From Axinella damicornis (Eukaryota > Porifera > Demospongiae > Axinellida > Axinellidae), in assembly GCA_963931865.1 (NCBI GenBank), contig OZ007508.1, positions 10,290,781-10,354,780 on the forward strand: a stretch of 64,000 bases of DNA, in the 5' to 3' direction. The notes beneath the pieces are model-generated. The model saw only the letters and a list, made by a program, of their open reading frames with translations. It searched no databases and was not told where the DNA came from. Both the position numbers and the translations under genes were made by a program. Shown piece by piece: positions 25,702-38,640 of this stretch (positions are counted from its first letter, which is position 1; every line of letters starts with the position of its first letter).

Positions 25702-27400
25702 CCACGCTAACACCGGGCCGGCCACGCCCCCACCGGGCCGGTCACGCCCCCACGTGGCCGGCCACGCCCCCACGGGGCTGTCCACACCCCCACGGGGCCG
25801 TCCACGACCCCACGGGGCCGGCCACGCCCCCACGGTGCCGGCCACGTCCCCACAAGGCGGCCGGGCCGGCCACTCCCCCACCGGGCCGGCCACGCCCCCA
25901 CGGAGTCGGCCACGCCCCCACCGTGCCGGCCATGCCCCCACCTGGCCGGCCCCTTGGGGGCGTGGCCGGCCACGCCCCAACGGGTCCGGCCACGCCCACA
26001 CGGTGCCGGCCACGCTCCCACGGGGCCGGCCAAGCCCCCACGAGGCCGGCCACGCCCCCACGGTGCCGAAGATGCCCCCACGGGGCCGGCCACGACCCCT
26101 CCGTGCCGGCCACGCACCCACGAGTCCGGCCACGCCCCCACCAGGGTGGCCACGCCCCCACGGGTCCGGTCAAGTTCCCACGGGTCCGGCCACGCCCCTA
26201 CGGGCCCGGCCACGCTCAATGGGGCCGGCCACGCACCCACGGGGCCGGCCACGCTCCCACGGAGCCGGCCACGCCCCCACCTGACCGGCCACGCCCCCAC
26301 GGGCCGGGCATGCCCCCACGGGGCCGTCCACTTCCCCACCGGACCGGCCACGCCCTTACGGGACCAGCCACGCCCCCACCACGTGGTCGGCCAAGCCTCC
26401 ACGGGGCCGGCCACGCCCCCACCGAGCCGGCCAATCCCCCACCGTGCCGGTCACGCCCCCCCCGGCCGGCAACGCCCCCACGGGGCCGGCCACGCCCCCT
26501 CGGGTCGGCCACGCCCCCACGGGGCAGGCCACGCCCCACAGGACCGGCAACGCCCCCACGGGACCGGCCACGCCCCCACGGTGCCGAACATGCCCCCACG
26601 GGGTCGGCCTCGACACATCCGTGCCGGCCACGCCCCCACGGGTGCGTCAACGCCCCCACCCGGGCGGCCACGCCCCCACGGGTCCGGCCACGCCCGCACG
26701 GATCCGGCCACGCCCCCACGGGGCCGGCCACGCCCCCGCGGCCCCGGCCACGCCCGACGGGGCCGGCCACGCACCCACGGGGCCGGCCACGCCCCCACGG
26801 GGCCGGCCACGCCCCCACGGGGTAGGCCACGCCCCTCGCAGGGCCGACAACGCCCCCACAGGGCCGGCCACAACCCCACAAGGCCGGCAACCCCCCCACC
26901 GGGCCGGCCACGCCCCCACGGGGCCGGCCTCGCCGCACGGGACCGGCCACGCCCCACGGGACCGGCCACGCCCCCACGGGATTGGCCACGCCCCCACGGA
27001 ACCGGCCACGCCCCCACGGAACCGGCCACGCCCCCACGGTGCCGGACACACCCCCACAGGGCCGGCCACGACCCCTCCGTGCCGGCCACGACCCCACGGG
27101 GCCGGCCACGCCCCCACCGGGCAGGCCACGTCCCCACGGGTCTGGCCACGCCCCCACGGGACCGGCCACGCCCCCACGGGACCGCCCACACCCAACGGGG
27201 CCGGCCACGCCCCCACGGGGCCGGCCCCGCCCTCACCGGACCGGCCACGCCCCCACCGGGCCTGCCACGCCCCCATGGGGCCGGCCACGTCCCCACCGGG
27301 CCGGCCAAGCCCCCTCGGGTCCGGCCACGCCCCCACGGGTCCGGCCACGCCCAACGGGGCCGGCCACGCCCCCACGAGGCCGGCCACGCCCCCACGGGGC
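25702..27400. repeat. 3.24-kb HOR, partial copy C (about 1.7 kb)
   Basis: From the TAA-bearing monomer at 25702 the sequence follows copy B closely, with a small deletion near 25855 (ACAAGGCGGCC instead of ACCAGGCCGGCC). It keeps the order ACGTGGTCGGCC, GACACATCCGTGCC, CCCTCGCAGGGCC and CCGGGCCTGCC. Near 27397 copy B continues with a CCAAGCATCC monomer, whereas here GGGCCATCCACGC begins. The HOR is therefore cut short and joined to a different family. This is the last TAA-bearing (GCTAACACC) monomer I find in the window. Confidence 0.82.
25946..25965 (-). repeat. Single monomer in reverse orientation, copy C
   Basis: This is identical to the inverted monomer of copy B (CCGGCCCCTTGGGGGCGTGG) and lies 3,242 bp after it. 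I find no further inverted monomer outside these three HOR copies. Confidence 0.9.
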
Positions 27401-30400
27401 CATCCACGCCCCCACGGGGCCGCCCACCCCCCCACCGGGCCAGCCACGCCCCCACCATTCCGGCCACGCCCCACGAGGCCGGCCACGCCCCCACCGGGCC
27501 GGCTACGCCCCCACGTGGCCGGCCACACCCCCACGGGACCGGCCACGCCCCCACGGGGCCGGCCACGCCCCCACGTGCCCGGCCACACCCAACGGGGCCG
27601 GCCACACACCTACGGGGCCGGCCACGCCCCCACCGAGCCGGCCACGCCCCCACCTTACCGACCACGCCCCCACGGGGCCGGCCACGCCCCCACGGGCCCG
27701 GCCACGCCCAACGGGGCCGGCCACGCACCTACGGGGCCGGCCACGCCCCCACCGAGCCGGCCACGCCCCCACCTTACCGGCCACGCCCCCACGGGGCCGG
27801 CCACGCCCCCACGGGGCCGACCACACCCCCACGGTGCCGGCCACGACCCTCGCGGGGCCGACAACGCCCCCACAGGGCCGGCCACAACCCCACAAGGCCG
27901 GCAACCCCCCCACCGGGCCGGCCACGCCCCCACGGGGCCGGCCACGCCGCACGGGACCGACCACGCCCCACGGGACCGGCAACGCCCCCACGGGACCGGC
28001 CACGCCCCCACGAAACCGGCCACGCCCCCACGGTGCCGGACACGCCCCCACGGGGCCGGCCACGCCCCCACGGGGCCTGCCCCGCCCTCACCGGGCCGGC
28101 CACGCCCCCACCGGGCCTGCCACGCCCCCATGGGGCCGGCCACGTCCCCACCGGGCCGGCCAAGCCCCCTCGGGTCCGGCCACGCCCCCACGGGGCCGGC
28201 CACGCCCAACGGGGCCGGCCACGCCCCCACGAGGCCGGCCACGCCACCACGGGGCCATCCACGCCCCCACGGGGCCGCCCACCCCCCCACCAAGCCAGCC
28301 ACGCCCCCACCATTCCGGCCACGCCCCACGAGGCCGGCCACGCCCTCACCGGGCCGGCTACGAACCCACGTGGCCGGCCACGCCCCCACGGGACCGGCCA
28401 CGCCCCCACAAGGCCGGCCACGAACCCACGGGCCCGGCCACGCCCAACGGGGCCGGCCACGCACCCACGGGGCCGGCCACGCCCCCACGGAGCCGGCCAC
28501 GCCCCCACCTTACCGGCCACGCCCCCACGGGGCCGGCCACGCCCCCACGGGTCCGGCCACGTCCCACGGGACCGGCCACTCCCCCACGGGACCGGCCACG
28601 CCCCCACGGAACCGGCCACGCCCCCACGGTGCCTGACACGCCCCCACGGGGCCGGCCACGATCCCACGGGGCCGGCCACGCCCCCACCGGGCGGGCCACG
28701 CCCCCACGGGTCTGGCCACGCCCCCACGAGGCCGGCCACGCCCCCACGGGGCCGCCCACACCCAACTGGGCCGGCCACGCCCCCACGGGGCCGGCCCCGC
28801 CCTCACCGGGCCGGCCACGCCCCTTCCGGGCTTGCCACGCCCCCATGGGGCCGGCCACGTCCCCACCGGGCCGGCCAAGCCCCTTTGGGTCCTGCCAAGC
28901 CCCCAAGGGGCCGGCCACGCCCCCACCGGGCGGGCCACGTCCGCACGGGTCTGGCCACGCCCCCACGGGGCCGGCCACGCCCCCACGGGACCGCCCACAC
29001 CCAACGGGGCCGGCCACGCCCCCACGGGGCCGGCCACGCCCCCAAGGGGCCGGCCCCGCCCTCACCGGGCCGGCCACGCCCCCACCGGGCCTGCCACGCC
29101 CCCATGGGGCCGGCCACGTCCCCACCGGGCCGGCCAACCCCCCTCGGGTCCGGCCACGCCCCACGGGGCCGGCCACGCCCAACGGGGCCGGCCACGCCCC
29201 CACGAGGCCGTCCACGCCCCCACGGGGCCATGCACGCCCCCACGGGGCCGCCCACCCCCCCACCGGGCCAGCCACGCCCCCACCATTCCTGCCACACCCC
29301 ACGAGGCCGGCCACGCCCCTACCGGGCCGGCTACGCCCCCACGTGGCCGGCCACGCCCCCACGGGACCGGCCACGCCCCCACGGGGCCGGCCAAGCCCCC
29401 ACGGGCCCGGCCACGCCCAGCGGGGCCGGCCACGCACCCACGGGGCCGGCCACGCCCCCACGGAGCCGGCCACGCGCCCACCTCACCGGCCACGCCCCCA
29501 CGGGGCCGGCCACGCCCCCACGGGGCCGGCCACGCCCCCACGGGGCCGGCCACGCCCTCTCGCGGGGCCGACAACGACCCCACAGGGCCGGCCACAACCC
29601 CACAAGGCCGGCAACCCCCCCACAGGGCCGGCCACGCCCCCACGGGGCCGACCACGCCGCACGGGACCGGCCACGCCCCACCGGACCGGCCACGCCCCCA
29701 CGGGAACGGCTACGCCCCAACGGAGCCGCCCACACCCAACAGGGCCGGCCACGCCCCCACGGGGCCGGCCACGCCCCCACGGGGCCGGCTTCGCCCTCAC
29801 CGGGCCGGCCACGCCCCCACCGGGCCTGCCACGCCCCCATGGGGCCGGCCACGTCCCCACCGGGCCGGCCAAGCCCCTTCGGGTCCGGCCACGCCCCCAC
29901 GGGGCCGGCCACGCCCAACGGGGCCGGACACGCCCCCACGAGGCTGGCCACGCCCCCACGGGGCCATCCACGCCCCCACGGGGACGCCCACCCCCCACCG
30001 GGCCAGCCACGCCCCCATCATTCCGGCCACGCACCACGAGGCCGGCCACGCCCGTGCCGGACACGCCGCCACGGGGCCGGCCACAACCCCTCCGTGCCGG
30101 CCACGCCTCATAGGGGCCGGCCACGCCCCCACCGGGCCGGCCACGGTCCACGGGACCGACTTCGCCCCCACGGGGCCGGCCATGCCCCACGGGAACGGCC
30201 ACGCCCCCACGGGACCGGCCACTCCCCCAAAGTGCCCGACACGCCCCCACGGGACAGTCCACGACCCCTCATTGCCGGCCACGACTCCACGGGGCCGGCC
30301 ACGCCCCCACCGGGCGGGCCACTCCCCCACGGATCTGGCCACGCCCCCACAAGGCCGGACACGCCTCTACGGGGCCGCCCACACCCAACGGGGCCGGCAA

Positions 30401-33000
30401 CGCCCCCACGGGGTCGGCCACGCGCCCACGGGGCCGGCCCTGCCCCCACCGGTCCGGACACGCCCCCACCGGGCCTGCCACGCCCCCATGGGGACGGCAA
30501 CGCCCTCACCGGGCCGGCCAAGCCCCCACGGGTTCGGCCACGCCCCCACGGGGCCGGCCACGCCCAACGGGGACGGTCACACCCCCACGAGGCCGGCCAC
30601 GCCCCCACGGGGCCATCCACGCCCCCACGGGGCCGCCCACCCCCCCACCGGGCCGGCCACGCCCCCACCATGCCGGCCACGCCCCACGAGGCAGGCCACG
30701 CTTCCACCGGGCCGGCCACGCACCCACGAGACCGGCCACGCCTCCACGGGACTGGCCAACCCCCACGGGGCCGGCCACGCCCCCACGGGTCCGGCCACGC
30801 ACCCATGGGGCCGGCCACGCCCCCACCGGGCCGGCCACGCCCCCACCGGGCCGGCCACGCTCCCACGGGGCTGGCCACGCCCAACGGGGCCGGCCACGCC
30901 CCCGCGGGGCCGGCCAAGCCCCAACAGGCCGGCCACGCCCCCACGTGGTCGGCCACGCCCCCACGGGGCCGGCCACGCCCCACGTTACCGGCCACGCCCC
31001 CACGCTGCCGGACACGCTGCCACGGGGCCGGCCACGACCCCTCCGTGCCGGCCACGCCCCATCGGGGCCGGCCACGCCCCCACCGGGCCGGCCACGGTCC
31101 ACGGGTCCGACCACGCTCCCACGGGGCTGGTCACGCCCCCACGGTGCCGGCCACGCCTTAAGGGGCCGGCCACACCCCTTCGGAGCCGACAACGCCTCCA
31201 CATGGCCGGCTTCGCCCCCACGGGGCCGGCCATGCCCCACGGGACCATCCACGCCCTCACGGGACCGGCCACGCCCCCACGGTGCCGGACACGCCCCCAC
31301 GGGGCCTGCCACGACCCCTCCGTACCGGCCACGACCCCACGGGGCCGGCCACGCCCCCACCGGGCGGGCCACGCCCCCACGGGTCTGGCCACGCCCCAAA
31401 GGGGCCGGACACGCCCCCACGGGTAGCCCACACCCAACGGGGCCGGCCACGCCCCCACGGGGCCGGCAACGCCCCCACGGGGCCGGCCCCGCCCCCACCG
31501 GTCCGGCAACGCCCCCATCGGGCCTGCCACGCCCCTATGGGGCCGGCCACGCCCCCACCAAGCCGGCAAAGCCCCCACGGGTTCGGCCACGCCGCTACGG
31601 GGCCGGCCACGCCCAACGGGGACGGCCACACCCCCACGAGGCCGGCCACGCCCCCACGGGGCCATCCACGCCCCCTGGGGCCGCCCACCCCCCCACCGGG
31701 CCGGCCACGCCCTCACCATGCCGGCCACGCCCCACGAGGCCGTTCACATTCCCACCGGGCCGGCCACGCCCCCACAAGGCTGGCCACGCCCCCACTTGGC
31801 CGGCCACGCCCCCCCGGGCCGGCCACGCACCCACCGGGCCGGCCACGCTCCCACGGGGCTGGCCACGCCCAACGGGGCCGGCCACGCCCCCACGGGGCCG
31901 GCCAAGCCCCCACCGAGCCGGCCACGCCCCCACGGGGCCGGCCAAGCCTCCACCGGGCCGGCCACGTCCCCACGGGGACGGCCACGCCCCCACCGGACCA
32001 GCCACGCCCCCACGGGGCCGGCCACGCCCCCAGAGGGCCGGCCATGCCCCCATTGGACCGGCCACGCCCCCACGGGGCCGGCCATGCCCCCTCGGGGCCG
32101 GTCAAGCGCAACGGGGCCAGCCACACCCCTACGGGGCCGGCCACGCCGCCACGGGGCCGGACAAGCAACCGCCGGGTCGGCCACGCCCCCACGGGTCCGG
32201 ACCCACCCCCACCGGGCCGGCCACGCCCCCATGGGCGCGGCCACGCCACCACGGGGCCGGCCACGCCCCCACGGGGCCGGCCAGGCCCAACGGGGCCGAC
32301 CACGCCCCCACGGAGCCGGCCACACCCCCACGGGGCCGGCCACGCCTCCACGGGGCCGACTTCGCCCCCACGGGGCCGGCCATGCCCCACGGGATCGGCC
32401 ACGCCCCCACGGGACCGGCCACGCCCCCACGGTGCCGGAACGCCCCCACGGGTCCGGTCACGCCCCCACGGGGCCGGCCACACCCCCACGGGTCCGCTCA
32501 GGCCTCCACGGGGCCGGACACGCCCCCACGGGGCCGGCCACTCCCAACGAGGCCGGCCACGCCCCCACGGGTCCGGCCACGCCCCCACGGGGCCGGCCAC
32601 GCCCAACGGGGCCGGCCACGCCCCCACGGGTCCGGCCACGCCCCCTTGGGGCCGGCCAAGCCCCCACGAGGCCGGCCCCGCCCCCACCGGTCCGGCCGCG
32701 CCCCCACCGGGCCTGCCACGCCCCCTTGGGGCCGGCCACGCCCCCACCGGGCCGGCCAAGCCCCCACGGGTCCGTCCACGCCCCCACGGGGCCGGCCACG
32801 CCCAACGGGGACGGCCACACCCCCACGAGGCCGGCCACGCCCCCACGGGGCCATCCACGCCCCCACGGGGCCGCCCACCCCCCCACCGGGCCGGCCACGC
32901 CCTCTCCATGCCGGCCACGCCCCCACTGGGCCGGCCACGCCCCCGCCGGCCCGGCCACGCCTCCACCGGGCCGGCCACGCTCCCACGGGGCTGGCCACGC
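27401..33000. repeat. Domain I, block d: 0.65-1.2 kb HORs marked by GGGCCATCCACGC
   Basis: The marker GGGCCATCCACGC, or a one-base variant, begins at 27397, 28252, 29225 (CCATGCACGC), 29961, 30610, 31659 and 32848. Spacings are 855, 973, 736, 649, 1,049 and 1,189 bp. Each is followed by a GCCGCCCACCC run and a CCACCATTCC or CCACCATGCC monomer. Each is preceded by the ordered variants CCCCGCCCTCACCGG or CCCCGCCCCCACCGG, GGGCCTGCCACGCC and CCAAGCCCC. The proximal part of the 3.24-kb HOR shares the GGGCCTGCC run, so the two families have a common origin. The spacing is irregular, with many monomer-sized gains and losses. No gene is visible. Confidence 0.8.
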
Positions 33001-35340
33001 CCAACGGGGCCGGCCACGCCCCCACGGGGCCGGCCAAGCCCCCACCGGGCCGGCAACGCCCCCACGGGGCCGGCCACGCCCCCACGGAGCCGGACAAGCC
33101 TCCACCGGGCCGGCCACGTCCCCACGGGGCCGGCCACGCCCCCACCGGACCAGCCACGGCCCCACGGGGCCGGCCACGCCCCCACAGGGCCGGCCATGCC
33201 CCCACCGGACCGGCCACGCCCCCACGGGGCCGGCCACGCCCCCACGGGGCCGGTCAAGCGCAACGGGGCCGGCCACACCCCCACGGGACCGGCCACGACC
33301 CCACGGGGCCGGCCAAGCCACCACCGGGTCGGCCACGCCCCCACGGGTCAGGACACACCCCCACCGGGCCGGCCACGCCCCCACGGGCCCGGCCACGCCC
33401 CCACGGGGCCGGCCACGACCCTACGGGTCCGGCCAGGCCCAACGGGGCCGACCACGCCCCCACGGGGCCGGCCACACCCCCACGGGGCCGTCCAGCCTCC
33501 ACGGGGCCGACTTCGCCCCACAGGGCCGGCCATGCCCCACGTGACCGGCCACGCCCCCACGGGACCGGCCACGCCCCCACGGTTTCGGACACGCCCCCAC
33601 GGGGCCGGCCACGACCCCTCCATGCCGGCCACGACCCCACGGGGCCGACCACGCCCCCATCGGGCTGGCCACGCCACCACGGGTCCGATCACGCCCCCAC
33701 GGGGCCGGCCACGCCCCCACGGGTCCGGCCACGTCCCCACGGGGCCGGCAAGGCCCAAAGGGGCCGGCCAAGCCCCCACGAGTCCGGCGACGCCACCACG
33801 GGGCCGGCCACGACCCCACCGGGCCGGTCACGCAGCCTCGTGGCCGGCCACGACCCCACGGGGCTGGCCACGCCCCCACGGGACCGTCCACGCCCCCACG
33901 GAGCTGGCCACGCCCCCACGGTGCCGGTCACGCCCCCACCAGGCCGGCCGGGCCGGCCACGCCCCCACCGGGCCAGCCACGCCCCCACAGGGCCGGCCAC
34001 GCCCCCACGGGACCGACCACGCCCCCATGGGGCCGGCCAAGCATCCACCGGGCCGGCCACATCCCCATGGGGCCGGACACGCCCCCACCGGGACGGATAC
34101 GCCCCCACGGGGTTGGCCACGCCCCCACCGGGCCGTCCATGCCCCCACCGGGCCGGCAACGCCCCAACGGGGCCGGCCACGCCCCCACGGTGCCGGCCAC
34201 GCCCCCACGGGGCCGGCCACTCCCCCACTGGGCCGGCCACGCCCCCACCGGACAGGCCACGCCCCCACGGGTAGGGCGACGCCCCCACGGGGCCGGCCAC
34301 GCCCCCACGGGGCCGGCCAGGCCCAACGGGGCCGTCCACGCCCTCACGGGGCCGGCTACGCCCCACGGGGCCGGCAACGCCTCCACGGGGCCGGCCATGC
34401 CCCACGGGACCGGCCACGCCCCCACGGGACCGGCCACGCCCCCACGGTGCCGGACACGCCCCCACAGGGCCGGCCACAACCCCTCCGTGCCGGCAACAAT
34501 CCCACGGTGCCGGCCACGCCCCCACCGGGCCGGCCACGCCCCCACGGGTCCGGTCACGCCCCCACGGGGCCGGCCACGCCCCCACTGGTCCGGTCACGCC
34601 CCCACGGGGCCGGCCACGTCCCCACGGGGCCGGCCACGCCCAACGGGGCCGGCCACGCCCCCACGAATCCAGCCCCGCCCCCACGAGGCCGGCCACGCCC
34701 AACGAGTCCGGCTACGCCCCCCACGAGGACGGCCACGCCCCCACGGGGCCGGCCACGCTCCCATGGGGCCGGCCACGCCCCCACCGGGCCGGTCACGCCC
34801 CCACGTGGCCGGCCACACCCCCACGGGGCTGGCCACGCCCCCACGGGGTTGTCCACGCCCCCACGGGACCGGCCACGCCCCCACGGGGCCAGCCAAGCAT
34901 CCATCGGTCCGGTCACACCCCCATGGGGCCGGCCACGCCCCCACCGGGCCGGCCACGCCCCCACGGGGCCGGCCACGCCCCCACCGGGCCGCCCATGCTT
35001 CCACCGGGCCGGCCACGACCCAACGGGGCCGGCTAACCCCCCACGGTGCTGGCCACGGTCACACGGGGCCGGCCAGGCCCCCACTGGGCCGGCCACGCCC
35101 CCACCGGGCCGTCCACGCCACCACGGGTCCGGCCACGCCCCCACGGGGCCGGCCACGCCCCCACGGGGCCGGCCAGGCCCAACGGTGCCGGCCACGCCCT
35201 CACGGGGCCGGCTACGCCCCACGGGGCCGGCAACGCCCCCACGGGGCCGGCCACGCCCCACGGGGCCGTCCACGCCCCCACTGGGCCGGCCACGTTTCCA
35301 CGGGACCGACCACGCCCCCACGGGGTCGGCCACGCCTCCA
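33001..35340. repeat. End of domain I: mixed satellite, no clear HOR
   Basis: The block carries the last composite CCCCTCCGTGCC monomer (near 34480) and the last CCGGCCGGGCCGGCC junction of the domain I type (33943). The ACCGGGCCGG monomer type is still common. GCTACGCCCCACGGGGCC variants appear near 34343 and 35211 and recur in the next block. A slightly irregular spot at 35031-35056 (GGCTAACCCCCCACGGTGC, then CCACGGTCACAC) may be an old junction. I see no gene or clean tandem period. Confidence 0.65.
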
Positions 35341-36640
35341 CGGGGCCGGCCACGCCCCCACCGCGCCGGCCACGCCCCCACAAGGCCGGACAAGCCCCAA
35401 CGGAGTCGGCCACGCCCCCACGTGGCCGGCCAAGCATCCACCGGTCCGGCCACACCTCCATGGGGACGGACACGCCCCCACCGGGCCGGCCACGCCCCCT
35501 CGGGGCGGGCCGGCCACGCCCCCCCTGGGCCGGCCACGCCCCCACCGGGCCGGCCACGCCCCCACGGGTCCGGCAACGCCCCCACGGGGCCGGCCACGCC
35601 CCCACGGGGCCGGTCAGGCCCAACGGGGCTGGCCACGCCCTCACGGGGCCGGCTACGCCCCACGGGGCCGGCAACGCGCCCACGGGGCCGGCCACGCCCC
35701 ATGGGGCCGGCCACGCCCCCATTGGACCGGCCACGCCACCACGGGGCCGACCACGCTCCCACGGGGTCGGCCACGCCTCCACGGGGCCGGCCACGCCCCC
35801 ACCGCGCCGGCCACGCCCCCACAAGGCCGGCCAAGCCCCAACGGAGTCGGCCACGCCCCCACGGGGCCGGCCACGCCCCCACGGGGCCGGCCAAACCTCC
35901 ACCGGGCCGGCCACGCTCCCACGGGGCCGGCCACGCCCCCACCGGGCCGGCCACGCCCCCACGGTTCCGGCCACGCCCCCACGGGGCCGGCCACGCCCCC
36001 ACCGCGCCGGCCACGCCCCCACAAGGCCGGACAAGCCCAACGGAGTCGGCCACGCCCCCACGGGGCCGGCCAAGCATCCACCGGTCCGGCCACACCTCCA
36101 TGGGGACGGACACGCCCCCACCGGGCCGGCCACGCCCCCACGGGGCGGGCCGGCCACGCCCCCCCTGGGCCGGCCACGCCCCCACCGGGCCGGCCACGCC
36201 CCCACGGGTCCGGCAACGCCCCCACGGGGCCGGCCACGCCCCCACGGGGCCGGTCAGGCCCAACGGGGCCGGCCACGCCCTCACGGGGCCGGCTACGCCC
36301 CACGGGGCCGGCAACGCCCCCACGGGGCCGGCCACGTTCCATGGGGCCGGCCACGCCCCCATTGGACCGGCCACGCCCCCACGGGGCCGACCACGCTCCC
36401 ACGGGGTCGGCCACGCCTCCACGGGGCCGGCCACGCCCCCACCGCGCCGGCCACGCCCCCACAAGGCCGGCCAAGCCCCAACGGAGTCGGCCACGCCCCC
36501 ACGGGGCCGGCCACGCCCCCACGGGGCCGGCCAAACCTCCACCGGGCCGGCCACGCTCCCACGGGGCCGGCCACGCCCCCACCGGGCCGGCCACGCCCCC
36601 ACGGTTCCGGCCACGCCCCCACGGGGCCGGCCACGCCCCC
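35341..36640. repeat. 640-bp HOR, two tandem copies
   Basis: Landmarks are separated by 640 or 641 bp: CCGCGCCGGCC at 35361 and 36002 and again at 35802 and 36442, CACACCTCCATGGGGACGG at 35451 and 36091, and GCTACGCCCCACGG at 35652 and 36292. The run GCGGGCCGGCCACGCCCCCC also occurs once in each copy. Similarity stops near 36640, where CCCCCAAGGGGCC replaces CCCCCACCGCGCC. Differences between the copies include a one-base deletion near 36035 and a few substitutions. Copy boundaries near 35980 are approximate. Confidence 0.82.
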
Positions 36641-38640
36641 AAGGGGCCGGCCACGCCCCCACCGAGGAGGCCTCGCCCCCAAGGGTCCAGCCACGCCCCC
36701 ACGGGGACGGCCAGGCCCAACGGGACCGGCCACGCCTCCCCGGGGCCGGCCGCCCCCGCACGGGGCCGGCAACTCCCCCACGGGGCCGGCCACGCCCCCA
36801 CGGGGCCGGCCAAACATCCACCGGGCCGGCCACGCTCCCACGGGGCCGGCCACGCCCCCACCGGGCCGACCACGCCCCCACGGGTCCGGCCACGCCCCCA
36901 CGGGGCCGGCCACGCCCCCACGGGGCCGGCCAGGCCCAACGAGGCCGGCCACGCCCTCACGGGGCCGGCTACGCCCCACTAGGCCGGCAACGCCCCAACG
37001 GGGCCGGCCACGCCCAAGGGGCTGGCCACACCCCCACGGGGCCGGCCACGCCCCACGGGGCTTGCCGCGCCCCGACGGGGTCGGCCACGCCTCCACGGGG
37101 CCGGCCACGCCCCCACCGGGCCGGCCACGCCCCCACAGGGCCGGCCAAGCCCCAATGGAGTTGGCCACGCCCCCACGGGGCCGGCCACGTCCCCACGGGG
37201 CCGGCCACGCCCTCACAAGGCCGGCCAAGCATCCACCGGGCCGGCCACGCCCCCACAGGGCCGGCCACGCCTCCACCGGGCCGGCTACGCCCCCACCGGG
37301 CCCGTCACGCCCCCATGGGGCCGGCCACGCCACCACGGAGCCGGCCATGCCCCCACGGGGCCGGCCAGGCCCAACGGGGCCAGCCACGCCCCCACGGGGC
37401 AGGACACGCTCCCACGGGGCCGGCAACGCCCCCACGGGGCCGGCCACGCCCCACGGGGCCGGCCACGCTCCCACGGGGCCGGCCACGCCCCCACGGGGCC
37501 GGCCACGCCCCCACGGGGTCGGCCATCCCCCCACGGGGCCGGTCACGCCCCCACCGGGCCGGCCACGCCCCCAAAGGGCCGGCCAAGCCCCAACGGAGTC
37601 GGCCACGCTCCCACGGGGCCGACAACGCCCCCACGGGACTGGCCACGCCCCCACAGGGCCGGCCAAGCCCCGACGGAGTTGGCCACGCTCCCACGGGGCC
37701 GGCCACACCCCCACTGGGCCGGCCACGCCCCCACCGGGCCGGCCACGCCCCCACGGGACCGGCCACGCCCCACCGGGCCGGCCATGCCCCAACCTGGCCT
37801 GCCACGCCCCAACGGTGCCGGCCACGCCCCCACGGTTTCGGCCACACCCCCACGGGGCCGGCCACGCCCCTACGGGGCCGGCCACGCCCCCACCGGGCCG
37901 GCCACGCCCACACGTTTTCGGCCACGCCCCCACGTGGCCGGCCACGCCCCCACGGGGCCGTCCAGGCCCAACATCGGACGGCCACGCCCCCACGGGGCCG
38001 GCCACGCCCCCACGGGTCCGGCAACGCCCCCACGGGACCGGCCACGACCCACGGGGCCGGCCACGCCGCCACGGGGCCGGCCACGCACCCACGGGGCCGG
38101 CCATGCCCCCACGGGGTCGGCCTCGTCCCCACGGGGCCGGCCGCGCCCCCAACGGGACGGCCACGCCCCTACCGGGCCGGCCAAGCCCCATCGGAGTCGG
38201 CTACGCTCCCACTGGGCCGGCCACGCCCCCACGGCTCCGGCTACGCCCCCACGGGGTCGGCAACGCCCCGAACGGGCCGACCACGCCCTCACCGGGCCGG
38301 CCACGCCCCCACAGGGCCGACCAAGCCCCAACGGAGTCGGCCACGCACCCACGGCGCCGGCAACGCCCCGACGGGACCGGCCACACCCTCACGGGGTCTG
38401 CCACGCCCCCACGGGGCCGGACCCACACCCACGGGGCCGGCCACGCTCCCACGGGACCGACCAAGCCCCCGCGGAACCGGCCAGACCCCCACGGGGCCAG
38501 CTACGCCCCCATGGGCCCGGCAACGCACCCACGGGGCCGGCCACGCCCCCACTGGGCCGGCCCCGCAGCCACGGGGCCGGCCACCCTCCCACGGGACCGG
38601 GTGCGCCCCAAAGGGACCGGCAACACACCCACGGGGCCGG
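36641..38640. repeat. Domain II: satellite between the 640-bp HOR and domain III
   Basis: This is an ordinary array with the ACCGGGCCGG type still present and CCCCAACGGAGTCGG variants repeated (near 37590 and 38327; CCAATGGAGTTGG near 37152). A shortened unit at 37007-37030 (CCCAAGGGGCTGG) and an odd unit at 37970-37981 (CAACATCGGACGG) break the regular pattern. Towards the right edge the first GCGGAACCGG and GGGTGCGCCCC variants that typify domain III appear. No gene and no clean long period were found. Confidence 0.65.

Noticed and set aside
1557..25721. TAA monomers as meaningful stop codons
   Set aside because: They lie at irregular intervals within HORs, affect only one frame at a time, and are better read as inherited sequence variants.
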